Below are positions 1 to 7,953 of a stretch of 64,000 nt of DNA, piece after piece. Origin of the DNA: SIG440 sp045120135 (GTDB lineage: Bacteria > Bacillota > Clostridia > Monoglobales > Monoglobaceae). The notes beneath the pieces are model-generated. The model was not told the DNA's origin. It did no database searches and saw only the letters and a list, made by a program, of their open reading frames with translations. The stretch lies in the NCBI GenBank assembly GCA_045120135.1, contig JBGVEN010000015.1, positions 246,745 through 310,744 on the forward strand, in the 5' to 3' direction. Each line of letters begins with the position of its first letter. The first letter of the stretch is position 1. Position numbers and translations under genes: made by a program.

Positions 1-1
1 T

Positions 2-877
2 CACTCAAAGGGTAAACCTCTTGCAGATGATGTTAAGCTTGACGTTTTGGCAAAGACAACCGTTGGCTTTACCGGTGCTGATCTTGAAAATCTTATGAAC
101 GAGGCGGCACTCCGTGCAGCAAAGAATAACGCAAAGCAAATCACTATGGAGGACCTTGAAGAGTCCATTATGAAGGTTATTGCAGGTCCTGAAAAGAAGA
201 CCAGGATTATAACCGAGCGTGACAAGAAAATTACCGCATTCCACGAAGCAGGTCACGCAGTTGTGGCAAAAATGCTGCCCACTCAGGACAGAGTTCATCA
301 GATTTCAATTATTCCGCGCGGTCAGGCGGCAGGCTATACCTTATCACTCCCCAAGGACGATAACACGCATATGTCCAAGACCGAAATGATTGAAGAAATC
401 ATTACTCTCCTCGGCGGTCGTGTGTCTGAGCAGCTGTTCCTTGAAGATATATGCACCGGTGCATCAAATGACATTGAGCGTGCAACCGCAATTGCAAAAA
501 ATATGGTTGTGAAATACGGTATGAGCGAGGCTCTCGGCACACGCTCATTCGGCAGTAGCAACAACGAAGTATTTATTGGCCGTGATTTTGGCCATACTCA
601 GGATTACAGCGAAGATGTTGCAGCAAAAATTGATGCTGAAATCAAGAGAATTATTGACGAGTGCTATGCCCGTTGCTCTGAAATCCTCTCCGAGCAGGCT
701 GATAAGGTTAAGAAAACAGCCGAAATGCTGCTTGAAAAGGAAAAGGTTGATGCTGACGAATTCGAAGCGCTTTTTGAAGAAAAGGTCAGCGACACTGAAA
801 CTGTTGACAAGGCTACTGAGTCCTTGGTAACAGATATTAATGAAACTACCGACGGTGTTTCTGAAACACAAGAATAA
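2..877 (+). CDS. ftsH: ATP-dependent zinc metalloprotease FtsH, C-terminal part (5' end outside window)
   Basis: Membrane-anchored AAA+ protease that degrades misfolded membrane proteins and short-lived regulators. The frame is open from base 2, so the gene enters from outside the window; the transmembrane and Walker segments are missing here. Visible parts are the end of the AAA lid (GFTGADLENLMNEAA), the zinc-protease motif HEAGH at bases 242-256, and the family segment around SDIERAT/MVVKYGMSE (here NDIERATAIAKNMVVKYG). The C-terminal tail after the protease domain is acidic and poorly conserved, ending near ETQE. A perfect terminator hairpin follows, so it is the last gene of its transcript. 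Confidence 0.95.
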   Translation, partial: HSKGKPLADDVKLDVLAKTTVGFTGADLENLMNEAALRAAKNNAKQITMEDLEESIMKVIAGPEKKTRIITERDKKITAFHEAGHAVVAKMLPTQDRVHQISIIPRGQAAGYTLSLPKDDNTHMSKTEMIEEIITLLGGRVSEQLFLEDICTGASNDIERATAIAKNMVVKYGMSEALGTRSFGSSNNEVFIGRDFGHTQDYSEDVAAKIDAEIKRIIDECYARCSEILSEQADKVKKTAEMLLEKEKVDADEFEALFEEKVSDTETVDKATESLVTDINETTDGVSETQE

Positions 878-885
878 CTACCTTG

Positions 886-923
886 CAATGTGTATAAGGC
901 AAAAGCCTTATACACATTGTTTT
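886..923 (+). terminator. Rho-independent terminator after ftsH
   Basis: A perfect 15-bp inverted repeat (886-900 pairing with 905-919) with an AAAA loop is followed by TTTT. It lies 8 bases after the ftsH stop and just before the ribosome binding site of the next gene, so it separates ftsH from the MATE gene or leaves only read-through. Confidence 0.85.
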
Positions 924-939
924 GCGTGAGGTGACAAAT

Positions 940-2316
940 ATGAAAAACAATTCAAAAAAACTTGGTGAAGAGCCGGTTTTAAAGCTGCTTTGGAGCTTCT
1001 CTGCTCCGGCAATCGTAGGTATGATTGTTAATGCAATCTACAATGTGGTTGACCGCATTTTTGTAGGACAAGCCGTGGGCGACAAGGCACTTGCCGCACT
1101 ATCGTTTGTTTATCCCTTTATGACCGCAATAATGGCGGCAGGTATGCTTGTGGGACTTGGTGGAACAGCACTTGTTGCAATCAGTCTTGGTGAGGGCAAC
1201 CGCGAAAAGGCAGAGAAAATCATAAACAACGTCTGCGTATTTGCTTTTATTCTGGAGCTGATTGTATCTATTCTGGGATATACATTTTTAAAACCGCTTC
1301 TCAGAATGTTCGGAACGCCCGATGGCGTAATTATGAACTATGCCTGTGATTATATGAATATTATCCTTGCCGGTTCAATCTTTCAGGGTGTTGGATTTGC
1401 CCTTAATGCGATTATCCGTTCCGAGGGCAATCCCAAAATGGCAATGGTATCAATGCTTGCCGGTGCAATCACAAACATTGTATTTGACTGGCTTTTGACT
1501 ATGGTAATCCGTATGGGCGTTGTCGGTGCAGCAATTGCAACAATTTTAGGTCAGCTTGCAACAATGCTGTGGGTGCTTTTCTACTTTACTAAGAAAAGCT
1601 CGCTTCGTCTTAATCTCAAAGGTTTTCGTCCTGACTTTCAGCTTATCTCAAAAACAATGTTCCTTGGACTTTCGCCGGCGCTTGTTCAATTTGCAATGGC
1701 AGCCGTGAACATAATCTACAACAATCTGCTTATCAGCTATGGCAATGCGGAGCTTGGTGCAGGCAACGGCGATATTGCAGTTTCGGCATTTGCGGTATAT
1801 AACAGTGCAATGACCCTCGCCATTATGCCGATTTTCGGTTTTAACCAAGGTGTTCAGCCAATTGTTGGCTACAACTATGGTGCAAAAAACTATGACCGTG
1901 TACGAAAGGCAATGCTTTATGGCGTTAGTGCTGCAACAATCTTTGTTATTCTCGGCTTTGCGGTTATACATCTGTTCCCCGAACAGATTGTCCGTGCCTT
2001 TAATTCAAGTCCTCAGCTTATCCGACTTGGCAAGCAGGCACTTATTACCAACACAATGGCTCTGCCTTTGGTTGGTGCGCAGATTATTTGCTCCAACTAC
2101 TTCCAGTATATCAACAAGCCAAAGGCGGCTACCTTTTTCAGTCTTTCCCGACAATGTCTGTTTCTTATCCCCGCGCTTTTCATTATGCCACGGATATTTG
2201 GCTTAAACGGTATCTTCTACGCACAGCCGGTATCCGACCTGATTTCTGCCATAATCTCAATTACTTGTGCAGGTATTGCTTTAAAAAGTCTTGGCAAGGA
2301 GGATAAATTGCAATGA
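940..2316 (+). CDS. MATE family multidrug/metabolite efflux transporter
   Basis: Predicted Na+- or H+-coupled antiporter of the cytoplasmic membrane, 458 aa, about 12 hydrophobic segments, the normal MATE length. The N-terminal stretch NAIYNVVDRIFVGQAVG is the typical MATE signature of the first helix pair, and a second related segment (QPIVGYNYGAKN) opens the C-terminal half. The ATG at 940 is chosen over an in-frame TTG at 922 because GAGGTG at 928-933 is correctly spaced for 940. It shares the overlap ATGA with the following ispE, so the two are translationally coupled. The substrate cannot be read from the sequence. Confidence 0.9.
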   Translation: MKNNSKKLGEEPVLKLLWSFSAPAIVGMIVNAIYNVVDRIFVGQAVGDKALAALSFVYPFMTAIMAAGMLVGLGGTALVAISLGEGNREKAEKIINNVCVFAFILELIVSILGYTFLKPLLRMFGTPDGVIMNYACDYMNIILAGSIFQGVGFALNAIIRSEGNPKMAMVSMLAGAITNIVFDWLLTMVIRMGVVGAAIATILGQLATMLWVLFYFTKKSSLRLNLKGFRPDFQLISKTMFLGLSPALVQFAMAAVNIIYNNLLISYGNAELGAGNGDIAVSAFAVYNSAMTLAIMPIFGFNQGVQPIVGYNYGAKNYDRVRKAMLYGVSAATIFVILGFAVIHLFPEQIVRAFNSSPQLIRLGKQALITNTMALPLVGAQIICSNYFQYINKPKAATFFSLSRQCLFLIPALFIMPRIFGLNGIFYAQPVSDLISAIISITCAGIALKSLGKEDKLQ

Positions 2317-3167
2317 AAAGAGAACTTACCGTAAAATGTCCGGCAAAGGTCAACCTCTCGCTTGATGTGACGTCCCGACGTGAAGACGGGTACCATAATC
2401 TTGAAATGATAATGCACACAATTAAGCTTTTTGACACGCTCACCGTAATATGCGAGAACTCAGAGAAAACCGAAATCACCATTTCAAGCAATCTGAGCTA
2501 TGTGCCAAATGATGAGAGAAATCTCTGCTACAAGGCGGCACAGCTTTTCTTTGACGAAACCGGACTTTCCGCAAAGGTTCATATAGACGCAAACAAAAAA
2601 ATCCCCGTCGGGGCTGGGCTTGGTGGCGGCTCGTCCAATGCTGCCGGAACACTCACCGCCCTCAACAAGCTTATGGGAAATCCTCTGTCGCAAGACAAGC
2701 TTGCCGAAATTTCAAAAAATATTGGTGCAGATGTGCCGTTCTTTATTTACGGCGGCTGTATGCTTGCCGAGGGTATTGGCGAAATACTTACACCTTTGCC
2801 TCAGCTTGAGGGAGTAACATTTTTAATCGCAAAACCCAATTTCGGTGTTTCAACGCCGTGGGTATACAAAAATCTGGTGTTGGACAGCAACACTCCGCAC
2901 CCGAATACCAAAGCAGTTATCGAAGCAATAAAAGCAAATGACCTTGCCGCTCTTGCAAAGCACACAGGGAACACCCTTGAGTTTGTGACACTTAAACAAT
3001 ATCCCGAAATCAGCCGTTATAAGGAGTTTATGACAAAAAATGGTGCTGTTTACTCACTAATGAGCGGAAGCGGCTCAGCAGTATTCGGCGTATATGACGA
3101 CCACGAAAAAGCAAAAAAGGCCCTTGAGAAATTCAAGAGACTAACAAAACAAGTGTATATAGCATAA
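2313..3167 (+). CDS. ispE: 4-diphosphocytidyl-2-C-methyl-D-erythritol kinase
   Basis: Cytosolic GHMP-family kinase that phosphorylates CDP-methylerythritol in the non-mevalonate (MEP) isoprenoid pathway. It is 284 aa, the usual length. The N-terminal substrate motif PAKVNLSLDV (residues 10-19), the glycine-rich ATP loop PVGAGLGGGSSNAA (98-111) and GADVPFF are all present, as is the C-terminal GSGSAVFG motif. It starts 4 bases inside the MATE gene behind AAGGAGG (2297-2303). The MATE partner is not a pathway gene; coupling may only reflect operon packing. Confidence 0.95.
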   Translation: MKRELTVKCPAKVNLSLDVTSRREDGYHNLEMIMHTIKLFDTLTVICENSEKTEITISSNLSYVPNDERNLCYKAAQLFFDETGLSAKVHIDANKKIPVGAGLGGGSSNAAGTLTALNKLMGNPLSQDKLAEISKNIGADVPFFIYGGCMLAEGIGEILTPLPQLEGVTFLIAKPNFGVSTPWVYKNLVLDSNTPHPNTKAVIEAIKANDLAALAKHTGNTLEFVTLKQYPEISRYKEFMTKNGAVYSLMSGSGSAVFGVYDDHEKAKKALEKFKRLTKQVYIA

Positions 3168-3206
3168 AAAGATGCGTGAACTTTCGTTCACGCATCTTTT
3201 GTGTTT
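3168..3206 (+). terminator. Terminator after ispE (probably bidirectional)
   Basis: An 11-bp perfect stem (3171-3181 with 3186-3196), TTTC loop, A-run before and T-run after. It lies between convergent genes ispE (+) and the exported protein (-). Confidence 0.85.
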
Positions 3207-3237
3207 TTATTCATTTGGTGTGGTTTAACTCCAAGCC

Positions 3238-3702
3238 TTATTTAAGTGTATATCCACCCTTTACCATAACCAATACATCGGCCGTTGCTTTAATACCTCT
3301 GCCGTCCGCAACGGGGACTATTAACAGATGGTTTGCCGGCATTGCTGAGTTATTTGCAAGGTCAAAGCCTGCTGTTGTGTCGGCAAGTCCGCCCTTTTCA
3401 GTTGCTATGATTGTTGCCGTACCCATTCTTAAAATCAATTCTGTTCCTGCAGAACAGATAAGCTTCTGGTCCTTTTTCACCTCAACAACCTTGAAGCTTT
3501 CGGCTGTACCTGCGCCTGAACCCGAGTTTACATCGGTTATGCGGCTTTCCACATACTGCTTGATTGATGGCATAAGAACATTCTCGATATATGACTGAGA
3601 GATTAACGGGTCGTCGTTTCCGCCCGGCTCGGCAAGCACCGCTGAAAAACAGAGTGCCAGGCACAAAATAATCGTTGCAACCTTAAATTTTTTTGTTTTC
3701 AT
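3238..3702 (-). CDS. Exported conserved hypothetical protein (154 aa)
   Basis: No function recognised. The start is set at 3702 (MKTKKFKVA) because GAGGTG lies just upstream; a longer frame to 3753 would run into mazF. Residues 1-24 are a signal peptide with basic start, hydrophobic core and a likely cut after VLA. The mature part has a short acidic linker (EPGGNDDP), a helical segment (QSYIENVLMPSIKQYVESR) and a compact beta-rich domain with KDQKLICSAGTELILRMGTA, then a predicted surface ending VMVKGGYTLK. It is the last gene of the alr-mazEF operon and seems to act outside the membrane. Confidence 0.75.
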   Translation of the reverse strand: MKTKKFKVATIILCLALCFSAVLAEPGGNDDPLISQSYIENVLMPSIKQYVESRITDVNSGSGAGTAESFKVVEVKKDQKLICSAGTELILRMGTATIIATEKGGLADTTAGFDLANNSAMPANHLLIVPVADGRGIKATADVLVMVKGGYTLK

Positions 3703-3739
3703 AGCTTCCACCTCGCAAATTATGTGAGCATCGTGAAGC

Positions 3740-4090
3740 TTAGATGAGCCCAAAACTGATTTCGAGAGCCTCGTTTACTCTGGTCATCAATTCTTCATCA
3801 AGATGCCCTATTTTTTCCTTTAATCTTTTTTTGTCAATGGTTCTGATTTGCTCAGCAAGGACTACCGAGTCCTTGGAAAGCCCGTATTCGTTGGCGTCAA
3901 GCTCAATATGAGTGGGCATTTTTGCCTTGTTAATTTGAGAGGTAATCGCCGTTGCAATCACCGTAGGGCTGTACTTGTTGCCAATATCGTTCTGGATAAT
4001 CAGCACCGGTCTCACCCCGCCCTGTTCAGAACCAACCACAGGGCTTAAGTCTGCGTAATAAATATCGCCTCGTTTAACTATCACTTTCAT
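3740..4090 (-). CDS. ndoA: mRNA interferase toxin, MazF/PemK (NdoA, EndoA) family
   Basis: Ribosome-independent endoribonuclease that cuts single-stranded mRNA at short sites (UACAU in the B. subtilis enzyme). At 116 aa it is full length and very close to B. subtilis NdoA in pattern: VKRGDIYYADL, the loop SPVVGSEQGGVRPVLIIQND with the catalytic Arg, the ITSQINKAKMPTH strand pair and EQIRTIDKKRL. The ATG at 4090 is preferred over a GTG three codons in because GGAG is better spaced. It overlaps the antitoxin gene by 17 bases, the usual translational coupling. Confidence 0.95.
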   Translation of the reverse strand: MKVIVKRGDIYYADLSPVVGSEQGGVRPVLIIQNDIGNKYSPTVIATAITSQINKAKMPTHIELDANEYGLSKDSVVLAEQIRTIDKKRLKEKIGHLDEELMTRVNEALEISFGLI

Positions 4091-4265
4091 TCACACTCCG
4101 TATGCATTGTTCGGAGAGTTCTGTCGCCTCGTTGTCTGAGGCAACCGCTTCCTCTGCCAAACTCAGATTGATACGGGACATTTCCTTGTAGCCGGCAATC
4201 AACGCACATTCCAAACGCTCTTTTTCATCGCATTCGTGCGTGACTACGTCACAGTTGCCGCACAT
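4074..4265 (-). CDS. MazE/NdoAI-like antitoxin lacking the ribbon-helix-helix half
   Basis: Probable antitoxin of the adjacent MazF. The C-terminal half (GYKEMSRINLSLAEEA and the acidic tail) matches the part of B. subtilis NdoAI that wraps the toxin, but the N-terminal ribbon-helix-helix DNA-binding half is absent and is replaced by a short Cys-containing stretch (CGNCDVVTHEC). The frame is open to an ATG at 4328 (84 aa), but AAGGGGG lies 8 bases before a TTG at 4268 and 11 before the ATG at 4265, so a 63-64-aa product is preferred. The segment between 4265 and 4328 also carries a promoter-like TATACT and a palindrome. Confidence 0.7.
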   Translation of the reverse strand: MCGNCDVVTHECDEKERLECALIAGYKEMSRINLSLAEEAVASDNEATELSEQCIRSVNESDS

Positions 4266-4293
4266 CAATTGAAGTTCCCCCTTTATCAATCTA

Positions 4294-4313
4294 TATACAC
4301 TATACGCAGTATA
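4294..4313 (-). promoter_or_regulatory. Possible promoter/operator of the mazEF pair
   Basis: An interrupted palindrome TATAC-N10-GTATA includes a TATACT -10 element on the minus strand (4308-4313). A TTTACA at 4329-4334 is a -35 candidate, but the spacing is only 15. If used, the transcript begins inside the longest version of the antitoxin frame and supports the shorter start. Inference only. Confidence 0.35.
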
Positions 4314-4352
4314 ACTTGTTTCGGACATTGTAAATCTGCCTTATGTAAAAAT

Positions 4353-5540
4353 TTACTGTCCGTCGTTTTCCAGAAGATAGTTAATGCCTTTTTCTATCCT
4401 CTGATTTTTGATATAGATACGGGGAACACGCCGACCTACCATACACACCACCTCGTAATTGATGGTACCAAGGTTTGCAGCAACCGACTCGGCAGAAACT
4501 GCTTCGTCGCCAAACAAGGTAACTTCGTCACCGATATCTATATTATTAACACCAGAAACATCAATCATACATTGGTCCATACAAATTCTTCCTACCTGAG
4601 GAATTTTTTTGCCGTTTACCGAAACCTCGGCACGCCCCGACATTATCCTGGAATACCCGTCGGCATAACCCACAGATATTGTGGCAAGCTTAGTCGTTTT
4701 TTCTGCCGTAAAGCTTCTGCCATAGCTGATTGAATCGCCTTTTTCAATATTTTTTATATTAACAATTCGTGCTTTAAACTTCATTGCAGGCTCCAGCTTC
4801 AGCGGCTCGTAAGATACCTCATTGGACGGATACAGACCGTAGAGAATAATCCCTGCCCTGACCATATCAAGCTGAAGCTCGGGATACCGTATCTGTCCTG
4901 CACTGTTGGCAATATGACGTATGGGGATTTGGACACCCCTTGCTTTGAGTTTCTCATCAAGCTCCATAAAGTTTTTAAACTGCTGCTTTGTGTAGTCCCT
5001 GCCCGTCTCGTCCGCTGTGGAGAGATGGGTGAACATCCCCTCAAGTTCGATATTCGGGAGCTTTGAAATTTCCACAATTTTCTCAACAGTTTCAAGCCTT
5101 TGCTTAATGTCACCGGTAAACTGAAAGCCTATACGGAACATTCCCGTGTCGACTTTAATATGAACTTTAACGGTCTTTTGCGTAGCTACCGCCACCTTGG
5201 ACAGCTGCTTTGCAAATTCTACACTTGCAACTGCAGGGGTTATATTATATTTAATTATGTTCTCAATTGCGTCGGGCATTGAGACGCCGAGAAGCAGTAT
5301 GGGGACATCAATCCCTTTTCTTCTCAACTCCACCGCCTCATCCACGAACGCAACAGCAAGTCTCTCCGCTCCACTTTCAAGGCAGGTTTTTGCCACCTCA
5401 AAAGCACCATGCCCGTATGCATCAGCCTTGACAACTGCCATCAGCTTTACATCGGGGCGGATAATATTTTTTATTCCCCTTACATTATGGCTTATTGCGT
5501 CCAGGTCGACTTCCGCCCAGGCTCTTTGCATATCTTCCAT
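4353..5540 (-). CDS. alr: Alanine racemase
   Basis: PLP enzyme that interconverts L- and D-alanine for peptidoglycan. It is 395 aa, normal for the family. The PLP lysine is K38 in VVKADAYGHG; the substrate-side tyrosine is in GYADGYSR, and GRICMDQCMIDV is the conserved C-terminal motif. A good RBS (CAGGAGAG) precedes the ATG at 5540. Its position between the lipoprotein gene and mazEF matches the alr-ndoAI-ndoA order of Bacillus, so the whole block looks ancestral rather than acquired. Confidence 0.96.
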   Translation of the reverse strand: MEDMQRAWAEVDLDAISHNVRGIKNIIRPDVKLMAVVKADAYGHGAFEVAKTCLESGAERLAVAFVDEAVELRRKGIDVPILLLGVSMPDAIENIIKYNITPAVASVEFAKQLSKVAVATQKTVKVHIKVDTGMFRIGFQFTGDIKQRLETVEKIVEISKLPNIELEGMFTHLSTADETGRDYTKQQFKNFMELDEKLKARGVQIPIRHIANSAGQIRYPELQLDMVRAGIILYGLYPSNEVSYEPLKLEPAMKFKARIVNIKNIEKGDSISYGRSFTAEKTTKLATISVGYADGYSRIMSGRAEVSVNGKKIPQVGRICMDQCMIDVSGVNNIDIGDEVTLFGDEAVSAESVAANLGTINYEVVCMVGRRVPRIYIKNQRIEKGINYLLENDGQ

Positions 5541-5563
5541 AATTTCTCTCCTGTATATTTAAT

Positions 5564-6163
5564 TCATATTTTTTCATTTCTCACAAATTCACAAAACTCA
5601 ACGGTAACCGTTGGGTTTTCATCAATTCCATAAGTTTCAAGCCGGACCGGCAGATATGTCTGATTATCTATCCAAAGACTCTGGCGAAACCGGTTTTTGT
5701 TTTTGCCCGGCAGAAAACAGCTAAGGCAAGTCTGCCTGCCCGAAATTGAGCTTTCGGTTTTAATCGCTGTTTCTTCACTTTTATAGAATTCTTCAAAGAA
5801 ATCCGCAATCGACACCGATGAATGAACCGACAATGCCGCCTTTTGAATTTCCTCACTGTGACCAAAACCGGACTTTAAAAGCACTGTTTCGCCGTCAAAC
5901 ACATAGCCGCTCCCCGAAAGGCTCTGCGGCTCGGTGAATGTCACTTCAAACCAATCGGGAGCTTTGTATTTCTGCTTTGCAGTATATACACTCTTTCCCT
6001 GACCATTTTGCACAGCAACCTCAACCGATGCAGAAAAGCTTTGCAAATCGTTATATCTTTTGTAGATTTCCTTGTAATGGTCGTGCTCCGTCTTTCTTCC
6101 GCACGCACAAAGGCTCGTCATAAGTATAGCTGCGGCAACCACCGCCGTTATACTTTTTTTCAC
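5564..6163 (-). CDS. Lipoprotein, LolA/YdcC-like
   Basis: Predicted membrane-anchored lipoprotein of 199 aa starting with GTG (6161-6163) behind GAGGGG. The signal peptide ends in a lipobox LCAC, giving Cys21 as the lipidated residue. The rest is a beta-rich domain with the pattern QNGQGKSVYTAKQKYKAPD and WIDNQTYLPVRLETYG, typical of outer-membrane-lipoprotein-carrier-like (LolA fold) proteins. The B. subtilis homologue of this position is YdcC, between acpS and alr. The function of such proteins in Gram-positives is not established. Confidence 0.8.
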   Translation of the reverse strand: MKKSITAVVAAAILMTSLCACGRKTEHDHYKEIYKRYNDLQSFSASVEVAVQNGQGKSVYTAKQKYKAPDWFEVTFTEPQSLSGSGYVFDGETVLLKSGFGHSEEIQKAALSVHSSVSIADFFEEFYKSEETAIKTESSISGRQTCLSCFLPGKNKNRFRQSLWIDNQTYLPVRLETYGIDENPTVTVEFCEFVRNEKI

Positions 6164-6181
6164 TTTTTTGCCCCTCTTTTA

Positions 6182-7402
6182 TTATTTTGCTGAAATCATT
6201 TTGAATGCATCAGGTAATTTATCTGTAATATCACCGGCAACCATGCCGTATACCGTTTTTTCATCAGCGGCTATATCTCCGGCAAGGCCGTGAAGGTAAA
6301 CACCCAAAACCGCTGCATCAAACGCACCAAGGCCCTGACCTGCAAGAGAGCTAATCACGCCCGAAAGGACATCACCCGAGCCTGCAGTTGCCATTCCGAC
6401 ATTACCGGTTTTATTGATGTAGCTTTCCTTATCCAAGGCGGCGACAACCGTTCCCTCTCCTTTTAAAACTACCGTAACACCATATTCTGCCGCAAGCTGC
6501 TCTGCACAGCTTTTTCGATTAGTTTGTATATCTGAAATGGTCTTTCCCGTCAGCCGTGACATTTCGCCCGGGTGCGGTGTAAGAATTATTTCACAAGTCT
6601 TACTTTTTAAAATTTCGGGATTTTTGCTCAGGGCGTTTAATCCGTCGGCATCAATCACCAAAGTATTATTATAGCTTTTGATAAGCTGCTGTAATATTTG
6701 AAAAATGCTGTCGCTTTGGCCAAGTCCCGGTCCGAAAACAACTGCATCGGATTTTTGAGCAAATTCAATTATCCGTGATATCGCATCCAAAGAAATTACC
6801 CCGTTTTCACAAGGGAGACCTGCGGTCATTATTTCAGGATGGAATGATGCCGCAACCTCACGCTCGGACTCTGCTGTTAAAAGCGTCACAAGTCCGCTCC
6901 CCGTGCGAAGTGTCGAGTACGCCGAAAGCACCGCCGCACCCGTCATTCCCTTTGAACCGGCAACCACGCAAATTCTTCCAAAATCGCCCTTGTTTCCGTC
7001 ACTGTTACGAAGCGGTAGAAGTGCTGACATTTTGTTTGCCGCATCACGGTCGAAACCGTCAAGGCTATTTCCGCAAACCATTGCGACAGCCGTTGTTTTG
7101 TTATGGGAAATACTCAGCGAAACAGCCTGCCTTTCACCGAAGAACCTGATAAATGGTGCACCCAGAGGCTCGTGGTCAACCGCAATGTCACGGAGTGAAA
7201 AACCCCGGATGCCCGTCTTAAGATACTTCGAAAATGCCTCCTTTGCCGCATAGAAACCGGCAAGAACTTCGTACCTTTCGCCGTTTTTTCGAAAATATTC
7301 TAACTCACAATCGGCAAAAACCTTTTCGAGAAATCCCACCGTACCAACAGCAGCTTTTTTTATACGTTCAATCTCGACTATATCGGTGCCGCAATTTATC
7401 AT
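6182..7402 (-). CDS. Fusion protein: holo-ACP synthase (AcpS) + ADP-dependent NAD(P)H-hydrate dehydratase (NnrD)
   Basis: A 406-aa two-domain protein. Residues 1-112 are AcpS, which transfers phosphopantetheine from CoA to acyl carrier protein; the Mg2+ ligands D7 (GTDIVEIERI) and E55 (FYAAKEAFSK) are present. Residues about 130-406 are the ribokinase-fold NnrD, which repairs hydrated NAD(P)H using ADP; HPGEMSRLTG and the catalytic GSGDVLSG motif are visible. In many bacteria NnrD is fused instead to the epimerase NnrE (YjeF_N), and no such domain is seen here. The reading frame is continuous with no frameshift sign. It starts 1 base after the upstream gene's stop. Confidence 0.92.
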   Translation of the reverse strand: MINCGTDIVEIERIKKAAVGTVGFLEKVFADCELEYFRKNGERYEVLAGFYAAKEAFSKYLKTGIRGFSLRDIAVDHEPLGAPFIRFFGERQAVSLSISHNKTTAVAMVCGNSLDGFDRDAANKMSALLPLRNSDGNKGDFGRICVVAGSKGMTGAAVLSAYSTLRTGSGLVTLLTAESEREVAASFHPEIMTAGLPCENGVISLDAISRIIEFAQKSDAVVFGPGLGQSDSIFQILQQLIKSYNNTLVIDADGLNALSKNPEILKSKTCEIILTPHPGEMSRLTGKTISDIQTNRKSCAEQLAAEYGVTVVLKGEGTVVAALDKESYINKTGNVGMATAGSGDVLSGVISSLAGQGLGAFDAAVLGVYLHGLAGDIAADEKTVYGMVAGDITDKLPDAFKMISAK

Positions 7403-7403
7403 A

Positions 7404-7925
7404 CTATATCAACACCTTTTGGGGGTTATACTTTACGATTATATCTATTATCTTTTCAGAGGGTGAGAAAATAAGCATCTTTTTAACTGTATTCTCGGAA
7501 TACACTAAAAAGAATACATCCTCCGCATTTTTATCACGGCATGCATAGATTTTTTTCACACCTGCATCACGGAAATATCTTGCAAATTCCGGATTTTTTA
7601 TAGTTCCAAAGTCGTCAAGTTCACGGAGATTTGCAGTTGTAACGTGCTTTCTCTTTTTTCTGTTTACAATTTTGTCGATGTCAATCTCGTTATTCACCAG
7701 CGAATACTCAAATTCAAGCTCTTCTGATGTTGCAAGGTAGTATGCACCATAAATACAGCCTGCAGTGGCCAGAAAAATTATAGGTCCAAGTCCGGAAAAA
7801 ATTGGCAATATCACGCCCATAAGTAAAACCACAAGAAACGCACAAAGTGCACCCAACCCCAGTAGTTTGGCGTAATATGCACCATCTTTGCGTTTTTTCA
7901 CCATTTCTTCAATAAATATTTCCAT
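7404..7925 (-). CDS. Small membrane protein, DUF6106-like
   Basis: A 173-aa protein seen in Clostridia; I believe it belongs to DUF6106 but cannot confirm it. Start at 7925 (MEIFIEEM) is chosen because AAAGGA precedes it; a frame extending to 8006 would overlap the glycosyltransferase. It has a short cytosolic N-terminus, two adjacent membrane helices (about 24-70), and a charged C-terminal domain containing a basic run (NRKKRKHVTT). No catalytic motif is seen. It lies between a membrane glycosyltransferase and acpS-nnrD in the same operon. Confidence 0.75.
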   Translation of the reverse strand: MEIFIEEMVKKRKDGAYYAKLLGLGALCAFLVVLLMGVILPIFSGLGPIIFLATAGCIYGAYYLATSEELEFEYSLVNNEIDIDKIVNRKKRKHVTTANLRELDDFGTIKNPEFARYFRDAGVKKIYACRDKNAEDVFFLVYSENTVKKMLIFSPSEKIIDIIVKYNPQKVLI

Positions 7926-7953
7926 TTTGTTTAATCCTTTCTTTTGCAACGCC

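Noticed and set aside
3176..3598. 140-aa plus-strand frame opposite the exported protein
   Set aside because: It starts within the ispE terminator, has no RBS and is antisense to a gene with a clear signal peptide and RBS.
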